Of a DNA stretch of 56,734 bases, positions 41,657-50,981 are shown piece by piece. A program made the position numbers and the translations under genes. This DNA comes from an uncultured Alphaproteobacteria bacterium (lineage in GTDB: Bacteria; Pseudomonadota; Alphaproteobacteria; RF32; CAG-239). Positions within the stretch are counted from its first letter, which is position 1, and every line of letters starts with the position of its first letter. The DNA lies in contig CALXPU010000010.1 of assembly GCA_944390455.1 (NCBI GenBank), forward strand, positions 1-56,734. The letters run 5' to 3'. The notes beneath the pieces were generated by a model. The model saw nothing but the letters and a program-made list of their open reading frames with translations, searched no databases and was not told where the DNA came from.

Positions 41657-42649
41657 TTAAGCAACTCCGGCTTTCAAACAATCATGAATATGGATAACGC
41701 CAATAGGCTTCTTATCTTGTACAACAAACAAGTTTGTAATGCCACGGCCTGTATTGTTCATAACATTAACAGCATCTACAATTAATGCGTCAGGATTAAT
41801 TGTGGTTGGGTTCTTTGTCATAACTTTAGAAACCTTTTCTGTAATCAGGTTTGGCGACATCCAACGTCTCAAGTCACCATCGGTAATAATACCAGTTAAG
41901 TTACCGTCCTTATCTGTAATACCAACGCAACCCAACATTTTTTCACTCATAACAAGCAGAGCTTCTTGCATATCAGCGTCTTCGTTAAGCAAAGGTATTT
42001 CAGAACCTGTATGCATAACATCAGCCACTTTGCATAGAATAGCACCTAATTTACCACCAGGATGTCTTTGACGGAAATCGGTAGCAGAAAAACCTCTGCG
42101 CTCCATCAAATCAACAGCTAACACATCACCTAAAACAATCGTTGCAGTTGTAGAAGAAGTTGGAGCTAAACCCAACGGGCAAGCTTCACCATTATCTGGT
42201 AATTTCAAAACGAGTGTTGAATTTTTACCTAATGCACTTTGAGGATTCTTTGTGATAGCAATCAACGGAATATTATGACGTTTAGCATAGATAAGAATAT
42301 CAGACAATTCTTTAGATTCACCACTATATGAAATTGCAATGATAACATCATCATCAGAAATCATACCCAAGTCACCATGGCTGGCTTCTGCTGGATGTAC
42401 AAAAAACGAAACAGTACCGGTAGACGCAAATGTTGCTGCCATTTTACGAGCGATATGCCCAGACTTCCCCATACCGGTTACAATAACGCGTCCTTTAGTG
42501 TTTTGTAATAAATCAAGTGCAACAGAAAGATTGCTATCCAGATTATTTTTCAATATTTGGAGAGTTTCAATTTCACGATCAATGGTTTCAACAGCATGTT
42601 TCAAATCATCATATTGAAGACTATTGTCAGCCGTTTGTAAATTAGTCAT
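41657..42649 (-). CDS. kdsD: Arabinose-5-phosphate isomerase KdsD
   Basis: Converts ribulose 5-phosphate to arabinose 5-phosphate, the first step toward Kdo of LPS. A SIS sugar-isomerase domain (about 38-180; GMGKSGHIARKMAATFASTGT and HGDLGM) is followed by two CBS modules (about 205-330). 330 residues is standard. It heads the kdsD-lptCA-lptB-hpf-ptsN operon. AGGGGA precedes the ATG. Confidence 0.96.
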   Translation of the reverse strand: MTNLQTADNSLQYDDLKHAVETIDREIETLQILKNNLDSNLSVALDLLQNTKGRVIVTGMGKSGHIARKMAATFASTGTVSFFVHPAEASHGDLGMISDDDVIIAISYSGESKELSDILIYAKRHNIPLIAITKNPQSALGKNSTLVLKLPDNGEACPLGLAPTSSTTATIVLGDVLAVDLMERRGFSATDFRQRHPGGKLGAILCKVADVMHTGSEIPLLNEDADMQEALLVMSEKMLGCVGITDKDGNLTGIITDGDLRRWMSPNLITEKVSKVMTKNPTTINPDALIVDAVNVMNNTGRGITNLFVVQDKKPIGVIHIHDCLKAGVA

Positions 42650-42760
42650 ATTAAATCCCCTAAAAAAGATAACGTTGGGCGAATAGTGTCACAAAAAATC
42701 CAATTGTGCAAGTCTTATTTAAGACTATATCCGATGATAACAGATAAAAGTAAAGAAATC

Positions 42761-43216
42761 TTATACTTTTTGTTCAAAGTTACCACGTTCATTTTGCTGC
42801 CAATAATGCAGTTCTCCATCTAATGTTTTAATCTGTTTCCAATAATTACGGGCATTATTGAGAGCATTTTCATCATTACCATCAAATATATTTAAGATTC
42901 GCTCATATTGAGAAAGTATTTCTAAGCTAGGTGTTGCCCCATCTGCTAAAATTAATAATTGAGCGTTGTTTTCATTGTCTTCGTTTGCTGAAATAAAGAT
43001 GGGTTGGCTTTCAACAAACCCATCTTTTTTAGAGCCATGAGGTAAGAATGAGTCTTCGGCATAAGTCCACAAAAGAGCATTAATAAATTCTACGCGTTCT
43101 TCGTTACCAAGTAATATCTTGATGCGCTTTCCTGTTGCGTAAGCCTTTTCACACAATTTGGGTAAAACTTGTTCCAAAGGCGCTTTTTGTAAATGATAAA
43201 AATCAACTCTAATCAT
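42761..43216 (-). CDS. holC: DNA polymerase III chi subunit HolC
   Basis: A clamp-loader accessory subunit that contacts SSB. The 151 residues include the chi signature DSFLPHG and QPIFIS. It overlaps the degP stop by 8 bp and closes the hflK-hflC-degP-holC series. In many alphaproteobacteria holC follows pepA; here it follows degP. Confidence 0.88.
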   Translation of the reverse strand: MIRVDFYHLQKAPLEQVLPKLCEKAYATGKRIKILLGNEERVEFINALLWTYAEDSFLPHGSKKDGFVESQPIFISANEDNENNAQLLILADGATPSLEILSQYERILNIFDGNDENALNNARNYWKQIKTLDGELHYWQQNERGNFEQKV

Positions 43217-44567
43217 TTTCTCTAGCCAGTTCTATTGTTGAATAAAAAGTGTTGTCTAATCCTTGAATGAACAGCGTTAATGGACGATAATCGTCAAAAA
43301 CGGCATATCTAATGCTTTCTAATAAATTTTCAGCAGAATAAATTTCCGAACGGTCCGCCTCTAGAATAATATCCCCGACACTAATACCTTTTTCTTGCAG
43401 GGGGGATTGAGATTCTATTTTAACGATAGCCAAACCACGAGGTGATGCTTCTTTAACAGCGATTTTGAGCTCGGAAATATAAACAACATCTTCGTTATTT
43501 CCTTCATGATAATATTTACGGCTCTCACTAAGCGCTTTATTAGTAATGTTCTTTAATTCTTTTTCAGGCATTTCTTGAATTCTAATAACATTGCGAATTT
43601 CTTCTCCGTAACTTAACGTTTTCAAACGCAATGTTTGCCCAGGTTCCATCGTTTCTGTAAATCTCTGAAAGTCAGAAACATCTGTTGCTGGTTTGTCATT
43701 GTATGCAATAATAATCTCTCCGACACGTAAACCTTCTTTATAAGCGGAAGATTCTTCATCAATAGCTGTGATTACAAAGCCAGATTTATCCGTATATTTG
43801 TCAAATCCATAAGCAATTTCAAATCCTAACCAGCCACGGCGTACTTTTCCTGTTTCAATAATTTGGGATGATATCCAATTGGCAATATTGGATGGAAGCG
43901 AAAAACCTATACCACTTGCACCGTGTACAGTAAAAATAGCAGCATTAACGCCAATAACTTCTCCGTTCAGGTTAAACATAGGTCCACCAGAATTACCGCG
44001 ATTGATGGATGCATCCGTTTGAAGATATTGTTGTTCACCTAAACCGATATTACGAGATTTAGCGGAAATGATACCGGAAGAAACACTGACACCAAGTCCG
44101 TAAGGGTTTCCAAAAGCCAAAATTTTATCCCCGATTCGTGCCTGCTCCGCATCACCGAAAATAACGGATTTAAAAACTAACGGATTATCTTTATCTTCTG
44201 TTTTATTATCAACTTTAAGAACGGCTAAATCGCTAGGCTTATCAATTCCAACGATTGAAGCTTCAAAAGATTTGTTATCGTTGGTTAAAACAGTTATTTT
44301 CTTAGCGCCTTCAATAACGTGGTAGTTTGTTAAAATATAACCGTCGCTGCGTATAAAAAAACCGGAACCGAGCGCTTCTCTTCCTTGTAACATCGGATCA
44401 ATCATCACATTGTCCATGTTACTCTCTTTAGTGTCAATCACAGTCTTTTCTGTAGATATATTAACAACAGACGGCATTAGTTCTTCAACAAGATCTGCAT
44501 ATGAATCAAGAGCCTTTGCCTGAAAAGAAAGTAATAGACAGCTAATAAGAATGAAAGAAAAGCGCAT
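43209..44567 (-). CDS. degP: DegP/HtrA-family periplasmic serine protease
   Basis: Degrades or refolds damaged envelope proteins. A signal peptide ends near KA (about residue 19). The catalytic triad is His about 83 (TNYHVIEG), Asp about 114 (PSDLAVLKV) and Ser about 191 (RGNSGGP). Two PDZ domains follow (about 250-340 and 365-440). 452 residues matches the family. It starts 10 bp after the hflC stop. Confidence 0.94.
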   Translation of the reverse strand: MRFSFILISCLLLSFQAKALDSYADLVEELMPSVVNISTEKTVIDTKESNMDNVMIDPMLQGREALGSGFFIRSDGYILTNYHVIEGAKKITVLTNDNKSFEASIVGIDKPSDLAVLKVDNKTEDKDNPLVFKSVIFGDAEQARIGDKILAFGNPYGLGVSVSSGIISAKSRNIGLGEQQYLQTDASINRGNSGGPMFNLNGEVIGVNAAIFTVHGASGIGFSLPSNIANWISSQIIETGKVRRGWLGFEIAYGFDKYTDKSGFVITAIDEESSAYKEGLRVGEIIIAYNDKPATDVSDFQRFTETMEPGQTLRLKTLSYGEEIRNVIRIQEMPEKELKNITNKALSESRKYYHEGNNEDVVYISELKIAVKEASPRGLAIVKIESQSPLQEKGISVGDIILEADRSEIYSAENLLESIRYAVFDDYRPLTLFIQGLDNTFYSTIELAREND

Positions 44568-44577
44568 AATTCACCTC

Positions 44578-45438
44578 TTATTTTAAAGATTTTCCAAAAT
44601 AATTAAAGAATTCTCCTTCAGGAGCTAATACCAAAGAGGTATCGCCGTCAAAAGAATTGCGATAAGCTTCAAGTGAACGATAGAAAGCATAAAAATCTGG
44701 ATCAACGCTTGTTGCTTTATTCCAAATTTCAGTAGCTTTTCTGTCGCCTTCACCTTTAATTTGCTGAGCTTCTTTTTCTGCATTTGCAACAGTAATAGTA
44801 GCTTCTTTATCTGCCGTAGCACGAATTTCTTGAGCTGTCTTTTCACCATCGGCCCTATAACCTTTAGCCTCGCGGATACGCTCTGTCTTCATTCTGTCAT
44901 TGATAGCTTGTGAAACCTGAATAGGTAAATCCGCACGACGAATTCTTACATCAACCACAGCAACACCGAGTTGTGCAGCATCTGCTTTTACGGCATCACT
45001 AATTTGTTTCATAATTTCAGTTCTCTTTTCTGAAAGCAATTCTTTAAGTGTGAAAGTTGCTAAAACATTTCTGGCTGAAGAGTTGACGATTTCCTGCAAA
45101 CGATTCTGAGCCTGATATTCATTACGAACAGTTTTATAGAAAGTTAAAGGTTCAACAATTCTGTAACGAGAAAAAGTATCAACATCCAAGCGTTTTTTAT
45201 CCTTTAAAACGACTTCTTGAGCCGGTGGTTCTAGGTTAAGTAGTCTCTTATCATAAAAAACGACATTTTGAATAAAAGGAACTTTTATCTTTAAGCCGGG
45301 TTCTTGAACTAATCTGACCGGATCTCCGAATTGTAAGACAATTGCTTGTTCCGGCTGTTGAACGATATACAAAGATTGCGACGCTAAGAATAATAAAATA
45401 ACTGCGCCAACAAGAATAATGTGTAAATTCTTTTTCAT
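44578..45438 (-). CDS. hflC: FtsH modulator HflC
   Basis: An SPFH-family inner-membrane protein that with HflK cages FtsH and limits proteolysis. One N-terminal helix (IILVGAVILLFLASQSLYIV) precedes the SPFH domain (QQPEQAIVLQFG, RIREAKGYRADGEK) and a coiled coil. I prefer the ATG at 45438, with GGAG at proper distance, over one at 45450 that overlaps the hflK stop. 286 residues is normal. Confidence 0.95.
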   Translation of the reverse strand: MKKNLHIILVGAVILLFLASQSLYIVQQPEQAIVLQFGDPVRLVQEPGLKIKVPFIQNVVFYDKRLLNLEPPAQEVVLKDKKRLDVDTFSRYRIVEPLTFYKTVRNEYQAQNRLQEIVNSSARNVLATFTLKELLSEKRTEIMKQISDAVKADAAQLGVAVVDVRIRRADLPIQVSQAINDRMKTERIREAKGYRADGEKTAQEIRATADKEATITVANAEKEAQQIKGEGDRKATEIWNKATSVDPDFYAFYRSLEAYRNSFDGDTSLVLAPEGEFFNYFGKSLK

Positions 45439-45449
45439 ATTCAACTCCA

Positions 45450-46475
45450 TTATTTAAGAGGTAAAATAGGCATCATGTTGGAACTGTTTTGCCCTGGTTC
45501 CATAATAACTTTTTTAGACTTTTTCAAAACATCTTCCATTGTTTCCAAATACAGTCTTTTAGAAGTAACCAATTTACCGGTTTTGTAAGCATTATAAACA
45601 GAGCTAAAACGTTGAGCCTCACCTTCAGCTTTGCTGATAACAGCTTCTCTATATGCCTCAGCCTCTTGTTTGCGCTTGATAGCTTCACCTTCTGCTTTAG
45701 GTAAAACTTCATTAGCATAAGCTTCAGCTTCGTTTTTAAAACGTTCTGCATCGGTCTTTGCTCTTTGAACTTCATTGAATGCGTCAACAACTTGCTTTGG
45801 TGGGTCTGCTTTTTGAAGTTTAACACGAACAATATTAACACCGGTTTTGAAGTTATCTAAGAGGGCTTGTAATTCTTTTTTTGTATCATTTTCAATTTTG
45901 TTACGATCGCCTGTAATAACATCTTCCATTTTAGATTGTCCGATAATTTCTCTCAAAACAGATTGAGCGGCAACTTTTACGGTTGAATCAGGTGTTCTTG
46001 TCTTAAACAAATAATCTTTTGCATCTTTAATATTCCAAACGACAGTAAGGTTAATATCAACAATATTTTCATCACCTGTGAGCATATGGCTTTCAGTTAG
46101 TTCATTGGAAGAAACTTCACGGAAGGAACTTTCATTAACACCAAGATTAATGCTTCTTTCTTTACTGACATCAACAATATAAACTCTTTCAAAAGGATAG
46201 GGTAGATGATAATGCAATCCGGCATCTGTTGTTTCTACATATTTTCCTAAACGCAAAATCAACCCTTGTTCACTGGGTTGAACTTGATAAAATCCAGAAA
46301 TGAGCCACAAAAAAAGAATAATTCCGATGATAAGTTTATATACACCATCAAAATTATCTTTATTGTTCTGCATTTTTGTAATTTTTGCAGTAAAATCAAC
46401 AACCTTTGTTTTAGAAGAGTTGTCGTCGGAGTTATCCCAAGGATTAACGTCCAAAACGGTTAATTTTTCACTCAT
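45450..46475 (-). CDS. hflK: FtsH modulator HflK
   Basis: The SPFH partner of HflC. A cytoplasmic start (MSEKLTVLDVNPWDN), one membrane helix (LIIGIILFLWLISGFYQV), the SPFH domain with VQPSEQGLILRLGKYV, and a coiled coil with EAEAYANEVLPKAEGEA. 341 residues is somewhat shorter than in E. coli (about 420). It heads hflK-hflC-degP-holC, an envelope quality-control set. Confidence 0.95.
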   Translation of the reverse strand: MSEKLTVLDVNPWDNSDDNSSKTKVVDFTAKITKMQNNKDNFDGVYKLIIGIILFLWLISGFYQVQPSEQGLILRLGKYVETTDAGLHYHLPYPFERVYIVDVSKERSINLGVNESSFREVSSNELTESHMLTGDENIVDINLTVVWNIKDAKDYLFKTRTPDSTVKVAAQSVLREIIGQSKMEDVITGDRNKIENDTKKELQALLDNFKTGVNIVRVKLQKADPPKQVVDAFNEVQRAKTDAERFKNEAEAYANEVLPKAEGEAIKRKQEAEAYREAVISKAEGEAQRFSSVYNAYKTGKLVTSKRLYLETMEDVLKKSKKVIMEPGQNSSNMMPILPLK

Positions 46476-46618
46476 AAATCAAAACCTCTAAAAAATATCG
46501 TAAAAAACGTATAAAAAACATATTTTCAGTAGAAAAATAATATAAAGCTCGTATAAAAACAATATTGAAAAAATAATATCCACATTAGGGGAAATATAAC
46601 AGAAAGTGAGATAAACCG

Positions 46619-47608
46619 ATGGAAATTGATAATATGTATCTGGTAAGAAGATATTTTAATCAGGAAAATGTGGTTGTAAAAGAGCTGGGTAATCGTTTAA
46701 TCGTCACAATTAAAGAGCCTGAAAATGCAACTGCGGCGGCTGCGCTAAAAAAAGAGTTGGAACAGCTAAATCCATCTAAAAAAGTAAGCGTAATATTTGT
46801 GCAAGACCACAAAGAGGGGGAAATCAAAAATGATAAATGGCAAATCAAAGGTGTTAAGCACATAATAGCGGTAGCTTCTGGAAAAGGTGGTGTCGGAAAG
46901 TCAACAACATCGGTAAATTTAGCATTGGCTCTATCTAATTTAAAGTTAAATGTAGCACTGTTTGATGCGGACATTTACGGTCCATCTATCCCAATGATGT
47001 TGGGGTATGATAAAATGCCTCCGAGTTCATATGATGGTGTAACCTTCCAACCATTTAAAGAATGCGGTATCGAGTCTATGTCTATCGGCAGCATGATTGC
47101 AAATGATACGGCATTAATCTGGAGAGGGGCAAAAGCCTGTGGAGCTATTGAGCAGTTATTAATTCAAACCGCTTGGGGTGATATAGATGTGATGGTTATT
47201 GATATGCCGCCGGGAACCGGTGATATACAAATAACTATGTCTCAAAAAATAGATTTTTCTGGAGCGATAATTGTTTCCACACCTCAAGATATCGCCTTAA
47301 TTGATGCTGTGAAAGGAATTGGTTTGTTTAATAAAATCGGCGTACCGATTCTTGGTGTTGTAGAAAATATGAGCTATTACATTTGCGAAAAATGTGGTCA
47401 TCGTGCAGACATATTTGGACATGCCGGAGCAGAAAAAACGGCGGAAAGATTCGGTGTGGATTTTTTGGGAGAGATACCTTTGCACTATGATATTCGCGTA
47501 AACTCAGATGCGGGAACACCGATAGTTCAGAGTGAGCCAGATAGCCCATACGCGGAAGCGTACGAAAAAATCGCAGAAAAAATTGCCCAAAAGCTTAATT
47601 TAAAATAA
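46619..47608 (+). CDS. mrp: Fe-S cluster carrier ATPase Mrp/ApbC
   Basis: A P-loop carrier that delivers [4Fe-4S] clusters to apoproteins. The deviant Walker A is GKGGVGKST (about 90-98); MPPGTGD follows, and CEKCG (Cys pair) near 260 binds the cluster. 329 residues is usual, but the N-terminal DUF59 part is reduced (about 75 residues, with no clear catalytic Cys motif). Divergent from hflK across about 140 bp of AT-rich DNA. Confidence 0.94.
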   Translation: MEIDNMYLVRRYFNQENVVVKELGNRLIVTIKEPENATAAAALKKELEQLNPSKKVSVIFVQDHKEGEIKNDKWQIKGVKHIIAVASGKGGVGKSTTSVNLALALSNLKLNVALFDADIYGPSIPMMLGYDKMPPSSYDGVTFQPFKECGIESMSIGSMIANDTALIWRGAKACGAIEQLLIQTAWGDIDVMVIDMPPGTGDIQITMSQKIDFSGAIIVSTPQDIALIDAVKGIGLFNKIGVPILGVVENMSYYICEKCGHRADIFGHAGAEKTAERFGVDFLGEIPLHYDIRVNSDAGTPIVQSEPDSPYAEAYEKIAEKIAQKLNLK

Positions 47609-47643
47609 AAAAAAGCTCAGAAAATCACTTAAATAGCAAAGAG

Positions 47644-48342
47644 TTATTTATTGACCTTAAAAAACTCTTTGCGATTTTTTCTACCCATGCTCCAAAGATT
47701 TCCCCAACCATTGATAGGTTGAATGGTATATTGTGAGGGGAAATTGAAATCTCTACTAAAGAATAAAGATGTAGTTTTTGTGTAATTATTCATGGGGCAA
47801 AACCCATAAAAATCAACTTGTAAAAGGTTTGCTTGTTTTAGATAATGGACGGCATCAACATATTCCTTACTGGTATTGATACGGTCGCTGTCATCAAGAA
47901 TAATAAGACCACCGGTATTGAGAGCTTGAACTGCGGTGCGCGCACAATCGGCGCGACGTTTCCCATCAACAATAATAATGTCGTATTTTTTATTATCTTC
48001 AAAAATAGCATTAAAATATCCTTCGCCTTCATCACGCCAACGAACATCCAGATTATCGCAAACAAACTCTTGTTTCCACTTTTCAAACCAAGTGGGATTA
48101 TCTTCAATGCTGGTAACCTGTTTGGCTCGTTTAGCCCAAAATAGAGAAGAATTACCGCATCCGAATTCAAAAACTTCTTTATCGGAAACATCAAATTGGG
48201 CTATATATTCAATAGCTGGATAGGTATACCACGGAATGGGATTGCCGTCTCTATCAATACAAACTTTTTCATCAATAGTACGTTCTATGGCAAATTCTTT
48301 TTGCCACATTTCTATGAATTTTGTAAATTTTTCACTATACAT
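47644..48342 (-). CDS. Class I SAM-dependent methyltransferase-like protein
   Basis: A 232-residue protein with Rossmann signatures: VFEFGCGNSSLFWA (motif I, about 57-70), VTSIEDNP (motif II) and YDIIIVDG (motif IV), then GLIILDDSDR. Its substrate cannot be read from sequence. No signal peptide. It lies between convergent mrp and gcrA, a single unit as far as can be seen. Confidence 0.75.
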   Translation of the reverse strand: MYSEKFTKFIEMWQKEFAIERTIDEKVCIDRDGNPIPWYTYPAIEYIAQFDVSDKEVFEFGCGNSSLFWAKRAKQVTSIEDNPTWFEKWKQEFVCDNLDVRWRDEGEGYFNAIFEDNKKYDIIIVDGKRRADCARTAVQALNTGGLIILDDSDRINTSKEYVDAVHYLKQANLLQVDFYGFCPMNNYTKTTSLFFSRDFNFPSQYTIQPINGWGNLWSMGRKNRKEFFKVNK

Positions 48343-48353
48343 TGAACACTTGC

Positions 48354-48386
48354 CTGAAAAATAAAGCGCGCTAAAAATGGCGCGCC
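48354..48386 (-). terminator. gcrA terminator
   Basis: GCGCGC (48366-48371) pairs with GCGCGC (48380-48385) around an 8-nt loop. The minus strand continues TTTATTTTT. Confidence 0.75.
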
Positions 48387-48408
48387 AATAAAATAAATGA
48401 CTTATAAA

Positions 48409-48900
48409 TTATATTTTTTTGCCGGGTTTAACATAAGCGATAGCCGCATGTTCTTCGCAATATGTTTGTCCGGTTTTAACTCTTTTCCCGCAAAAACAAA
48501 AATCATCATCGCGAGGATCACCTAAAGGCCATCTGCAAGTATGATTGTCTAATTTAACGAGAGGAATATTTGTTTCTTCAACGGATGGATTTTCTTTTCC
48601 CAATAAATTCTTTTCTTCATTTTTAACTAAAACAGCATCTTCATGAGCTTTAGTGTTTGTTTTGAGAGATTTTTCATTATTCTCAGGTGTTGATTTAGCT
48701 ACAGCCTTAGCAGCTTTGGGGTTGCTCTTTGGTTCAGATGCTTTTTTAATAGGGGATGGTCTGGCTGTTAAGCACAAACGATGAACTTTGCCGATAATAG
48801 AATTTTTTGTAACATTTAAAGCCTTGGCTATTTGTCCGGTTGTCATACCTTTGTCCCACATTTTTTTTAATTCTTCAACGGCTTCATCGGTCCAAATCAT
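48409..48900 (-). CDS. gcrA: Cell-cycle regulator GcrA
   Basis: An alphaproteobacterial sigma-70 cofactor that activates promoters bearing methylated GANTC. The N-terminal helix-turn-helix MIWTDEAVEELKKMW...TGQIAKALNVTKNSIIGKVHRL is diagnostic; a low-complexity K/E/N linker follows; the C-terminal RNA-polymerase-binding part has CRWPLGDPRDDDFCFCG and YCEEHAAIAY. 163 residues is typical. A TTGCAT-17-TATGCT promoter lies at 48939-48967. Confidence 0.97.
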   Translation of the reverse strand: MIWTDEAVEELKKMWDKGMTTGQIAKALNVTKNSIIGKVHRLCLTARPSPIKKASEPKSNPKAAKAVAKSTPENNEKSLKTNTKAHEDAVLVKNEEKNLLGKENPSVEETNIPLVKLDNHTCRWPLGDPRDDDFCFCGKRVKTGQTYCEEHAAIAYVKPGKKI

Positions 48901-48938
48901 TTTTTTACTCCATAACGTTATTTGCCCATTTGCGCGAA

Positions 48939-48967
48939 AGCATAATCTAAATGTATTTAAAATGCAA
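48939..48967 (-). promoter_or_regulatory. Candidate sigma-70 promoter of gcrA
   Basis: On the minus strand TTGCAT (48962-48967), a 17-bp spacer, TATGCT (48939-48944), about 40 bp upstream of the gcrA start. No GANTC site is seen here. Confidence 0.45.
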
Positions 48968-49031
48968 GTATAACGTTTTTTTAAATTCTTTTTTTCTAAA
49001 ATAGCTTATCATGTATGAGAGGTAAAAAAAT

Positions 49032-50297
49032 ATGAAAAAACTTCTATTAGGGATTGCATTACTTATAACAAGTATAAGTGGCGTATCTGCAAAGGTGTCA
49101 GATTATGATAAATATTTTCGGGTAGACATGAAAATGGAGATACCTGATATAAATGAGTACATCAAAAAGTTAGATTCAAAATACACTCTATATGATAAAG
49201 GCTACGATTCGCGCTTTAAGATGGGGAACAGTTTCAAAAAAGAGTTTAGTCAAACCATCAGAACTTATGGTATGAGTGAGGGGCGCATAAAAAATAGCTA
49301 CGAAGATGATTTGATGGAACTGTTAAATTGGTTACCTAAAGAAAGCTACCAATATGTGGGGCCTATGCTCCACCAGATACCGGGAATGTCAGAAAAAATA
49401 TTAAACATGCCCGGAATAAAGGAAACAAAAAATAAATTTCCGGAAGATGTAGCAGAAAGAATGAAAGGTATTGAAAATATAGAATTTATGTCACCGGCAT
49501 TATATTTCTTGCTAATGCCCGAAATTTGGGGAGAGAAGAAACCAGAAACTTTAGACAGGCCAAAACCGAAACGTGTAAAGAAGCCTAAAGTAACCATAGA
49601 ATTGCCGGATTATCTTAAAGAAAAGGCGGATATTCCAACTAAAGTGGCAGAGAGAAAACCTGCAACAGCAGTGAAAAAACAAAAACCAACTTCAGTTATG
49701 GATGGAAAATTAAGAACTCTATCTCCGAATTTAACGTCGCCGCTTACGACCAAAGATGTAGCTGCTTTTGTAAATACGATAGATTCTATTATGGATTTTG
49801 GGATGAAAGATAATATGCGTAATTTTTCAAAGTTGATAATAGGAGAAAGTTTGCTGGATATATGGGAGCAAGAGCAAGGAATAGCCTTGATGCAAAATTC
49901 TCTGAAAGATTTAGTAAATCCTTGTCAGCGCTTAGTCTTGAAAACAAGATTTGCAGGATTGTACGATGAGTTTTCTGCTATTGTTGTAAAAGAAGGGTTT
50001 AGCCCGGAAGAGTGGGCATATACGTGTGATAAAACAGTAAAGGCATTTAGAGTGCTGGAGGCAAACCAATCTATTGCATACGCTGTTAGATATCACAGAA
50101 AAGGGTATTATGACCAATATATCAGTCAATTACCAAGAAAATGGCGAGAAGAAATGTTTGCAACTGAAGCAGCTATTGTAAAGATGTATTCTGTATTTAA
50201 AGAAGATGTAGATGCTGTACGTCCGTATCATAAAGAGCTTTATGAAAAATTCTTAAAAAACAAAGGAATGATGTTGACGGCACCGATATTTTACTAA
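49032..50297 (+). CDS. Hypothetical exported protein, 421 aa
   Basis: No family recognised. A Sec signal peptide (MKKLLLGIALLITSISGVSA, 1-20) directs it to the periplasm or outer membrane. A P/K-rich stretch at about 178-230 (KPKRVKKPKVTIELPDY...) looks disordered and splits two helical domains. AGAGG precedes the ATG at 49032. It lies between gcrA (divergent) and rpoZ. Confidence 0.72.
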   Translation: MKKLLLGIALLITSISGVSAKVSDYDKYFRVDMKMEIPDINEYIKKLDSKYTLYDKGYDSRFKMGNSFKKEFSQTIRTYGMSEGRIKNSYEDDLMELLNWLPKESYQYVGPMLHQIPGMSEKILNMPGIKETKNKFPEDVAERMKGIENIEFMSPALYFLLMPEIWGEKKPETLDRPKPKRVKKPKVTIELPDYLKEKADIPTKVAERKPATAVKKQKPTSVMDGKLRTLSPNLTSPLTTKDVAAFVNTIDSIMDFGMKDNMRNFSKLIIGESLLDIWEQEQGIALMQNSLKDLVNPCQRLVLKTRFAGLYDEFSAIVVKEGFSPEEWAYTCDKTVKAFRVLEANQSIAYAVRYHRKGYYDQYISQLPRKWREEMFATEAAIVKMYSVFKEDVDAVRPYHKELYEKFLKNKGMMLTAPIFY

Positions 50298-50316
50298 AGT
50301 TTTTGAAAAAAAATAG

Positions 50317-50345
50317 TTGCAATTCATAACTATCTTGTATATAAA
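50317..50345 (+). promoter_or_regulatory. Sigma-70 promoter of rpoZ
   Basis: TTGCAA (50317-50322), a 17-bp spacer and TATAAA (50340-50345), 42 bp upstream of the rpoZ ATG. Confidence 0.65.
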
Positions 50346-50386
50346 TCACACAAAATGACAAAACTTAATTTTAAGGATGGATTAAA

Positions 50387-50872
50387 ATGGCACGTGTAAC
50401 AGTTGAGGACTGTGTAGAAAAAATTCCTAATCGCTACGAATTGTTGTTGGTGGCAGCACAACGCGCAAAAGATATTGAAGCTGGTTCACCGATTAAAGTA
50501 GACAGAGATAACGATAAAAACTCGGTTGTTGCTCTTCGTGAAATTGCAGAAGGAAAAGCTGATATTGAAGAATTGCAAAAATCACTAGTTATGGGACTTC
50601 AGAAATATGTTGAAGTTGAAGAGCCGGAAGAAGAAGAGTTGGAGATATTGGCAGCAGAAAAAGAATTGTCTGGATTGGATTCTCAATTTGACGGCGATAC
50701 AATTTTAGATGCAGCTTTGGCTGATAATATGCAAATCCAAGATTCTGATGGTGAAACATTGGATGTAGACGGTGATGATTTGTCATTGGATGATGCAGAT
50801 TCTGATTTGGATGATGATTTATTAGACGGTGGAGATGATTTTTCAGACAGCTTAGATGATCTGGATGAATAA
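50387..50872 (+). CDS. rpoZ: RNA polymerase omega subunit RpoZ
   Basis: Stabilises the beta' subunit and contributes to a ppGpp-binding site. It starts [29 protein letters not shown] and has [11 protein letters not shown], all family signatures, within the first 65 residues. The rest, to residue 161, is a long acidic tail (D-rich after about 110), much longer than E. coli omega (91). Its own promoter and terminator flank it; rsh follows, the usual order in proteobacteria. Confidence 0.95.
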   Translation: MARVTVEDCVEKIPNRYELLLVAAQRAKDIEAGSPIKVDRDNDKNSVVALREIAEGKADIEELQKSLVMGLQKYVEVEEPEEEELEILAAEKELSGLDSQFDGDTILDAALADNMQIQDSDGETLDVDGDDLSLDDADSDLDDDLLDGGDDFSDSLDDLDE

Positions 50873-50898
50873 ATAGTTTAATAAATTTTAAGAAAAGA

Positions 50899-50937
50899 TA
50901 AAGCAAGATGGTATAAACTCATCTTGCTTTTTTTTTA
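50899..50937 (+). terminator. rpoZ terminator
   Basis: AAAGCAAGATG (50900-50910) pairs with CATCTTGCTTT (50920-50930), then a T-run. Confidence 0.88.
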
Positions 50938-50981
50938 TTAATGCGCTATAAACGACAAATGGGGGTAAAAGAAGAGGTCGC

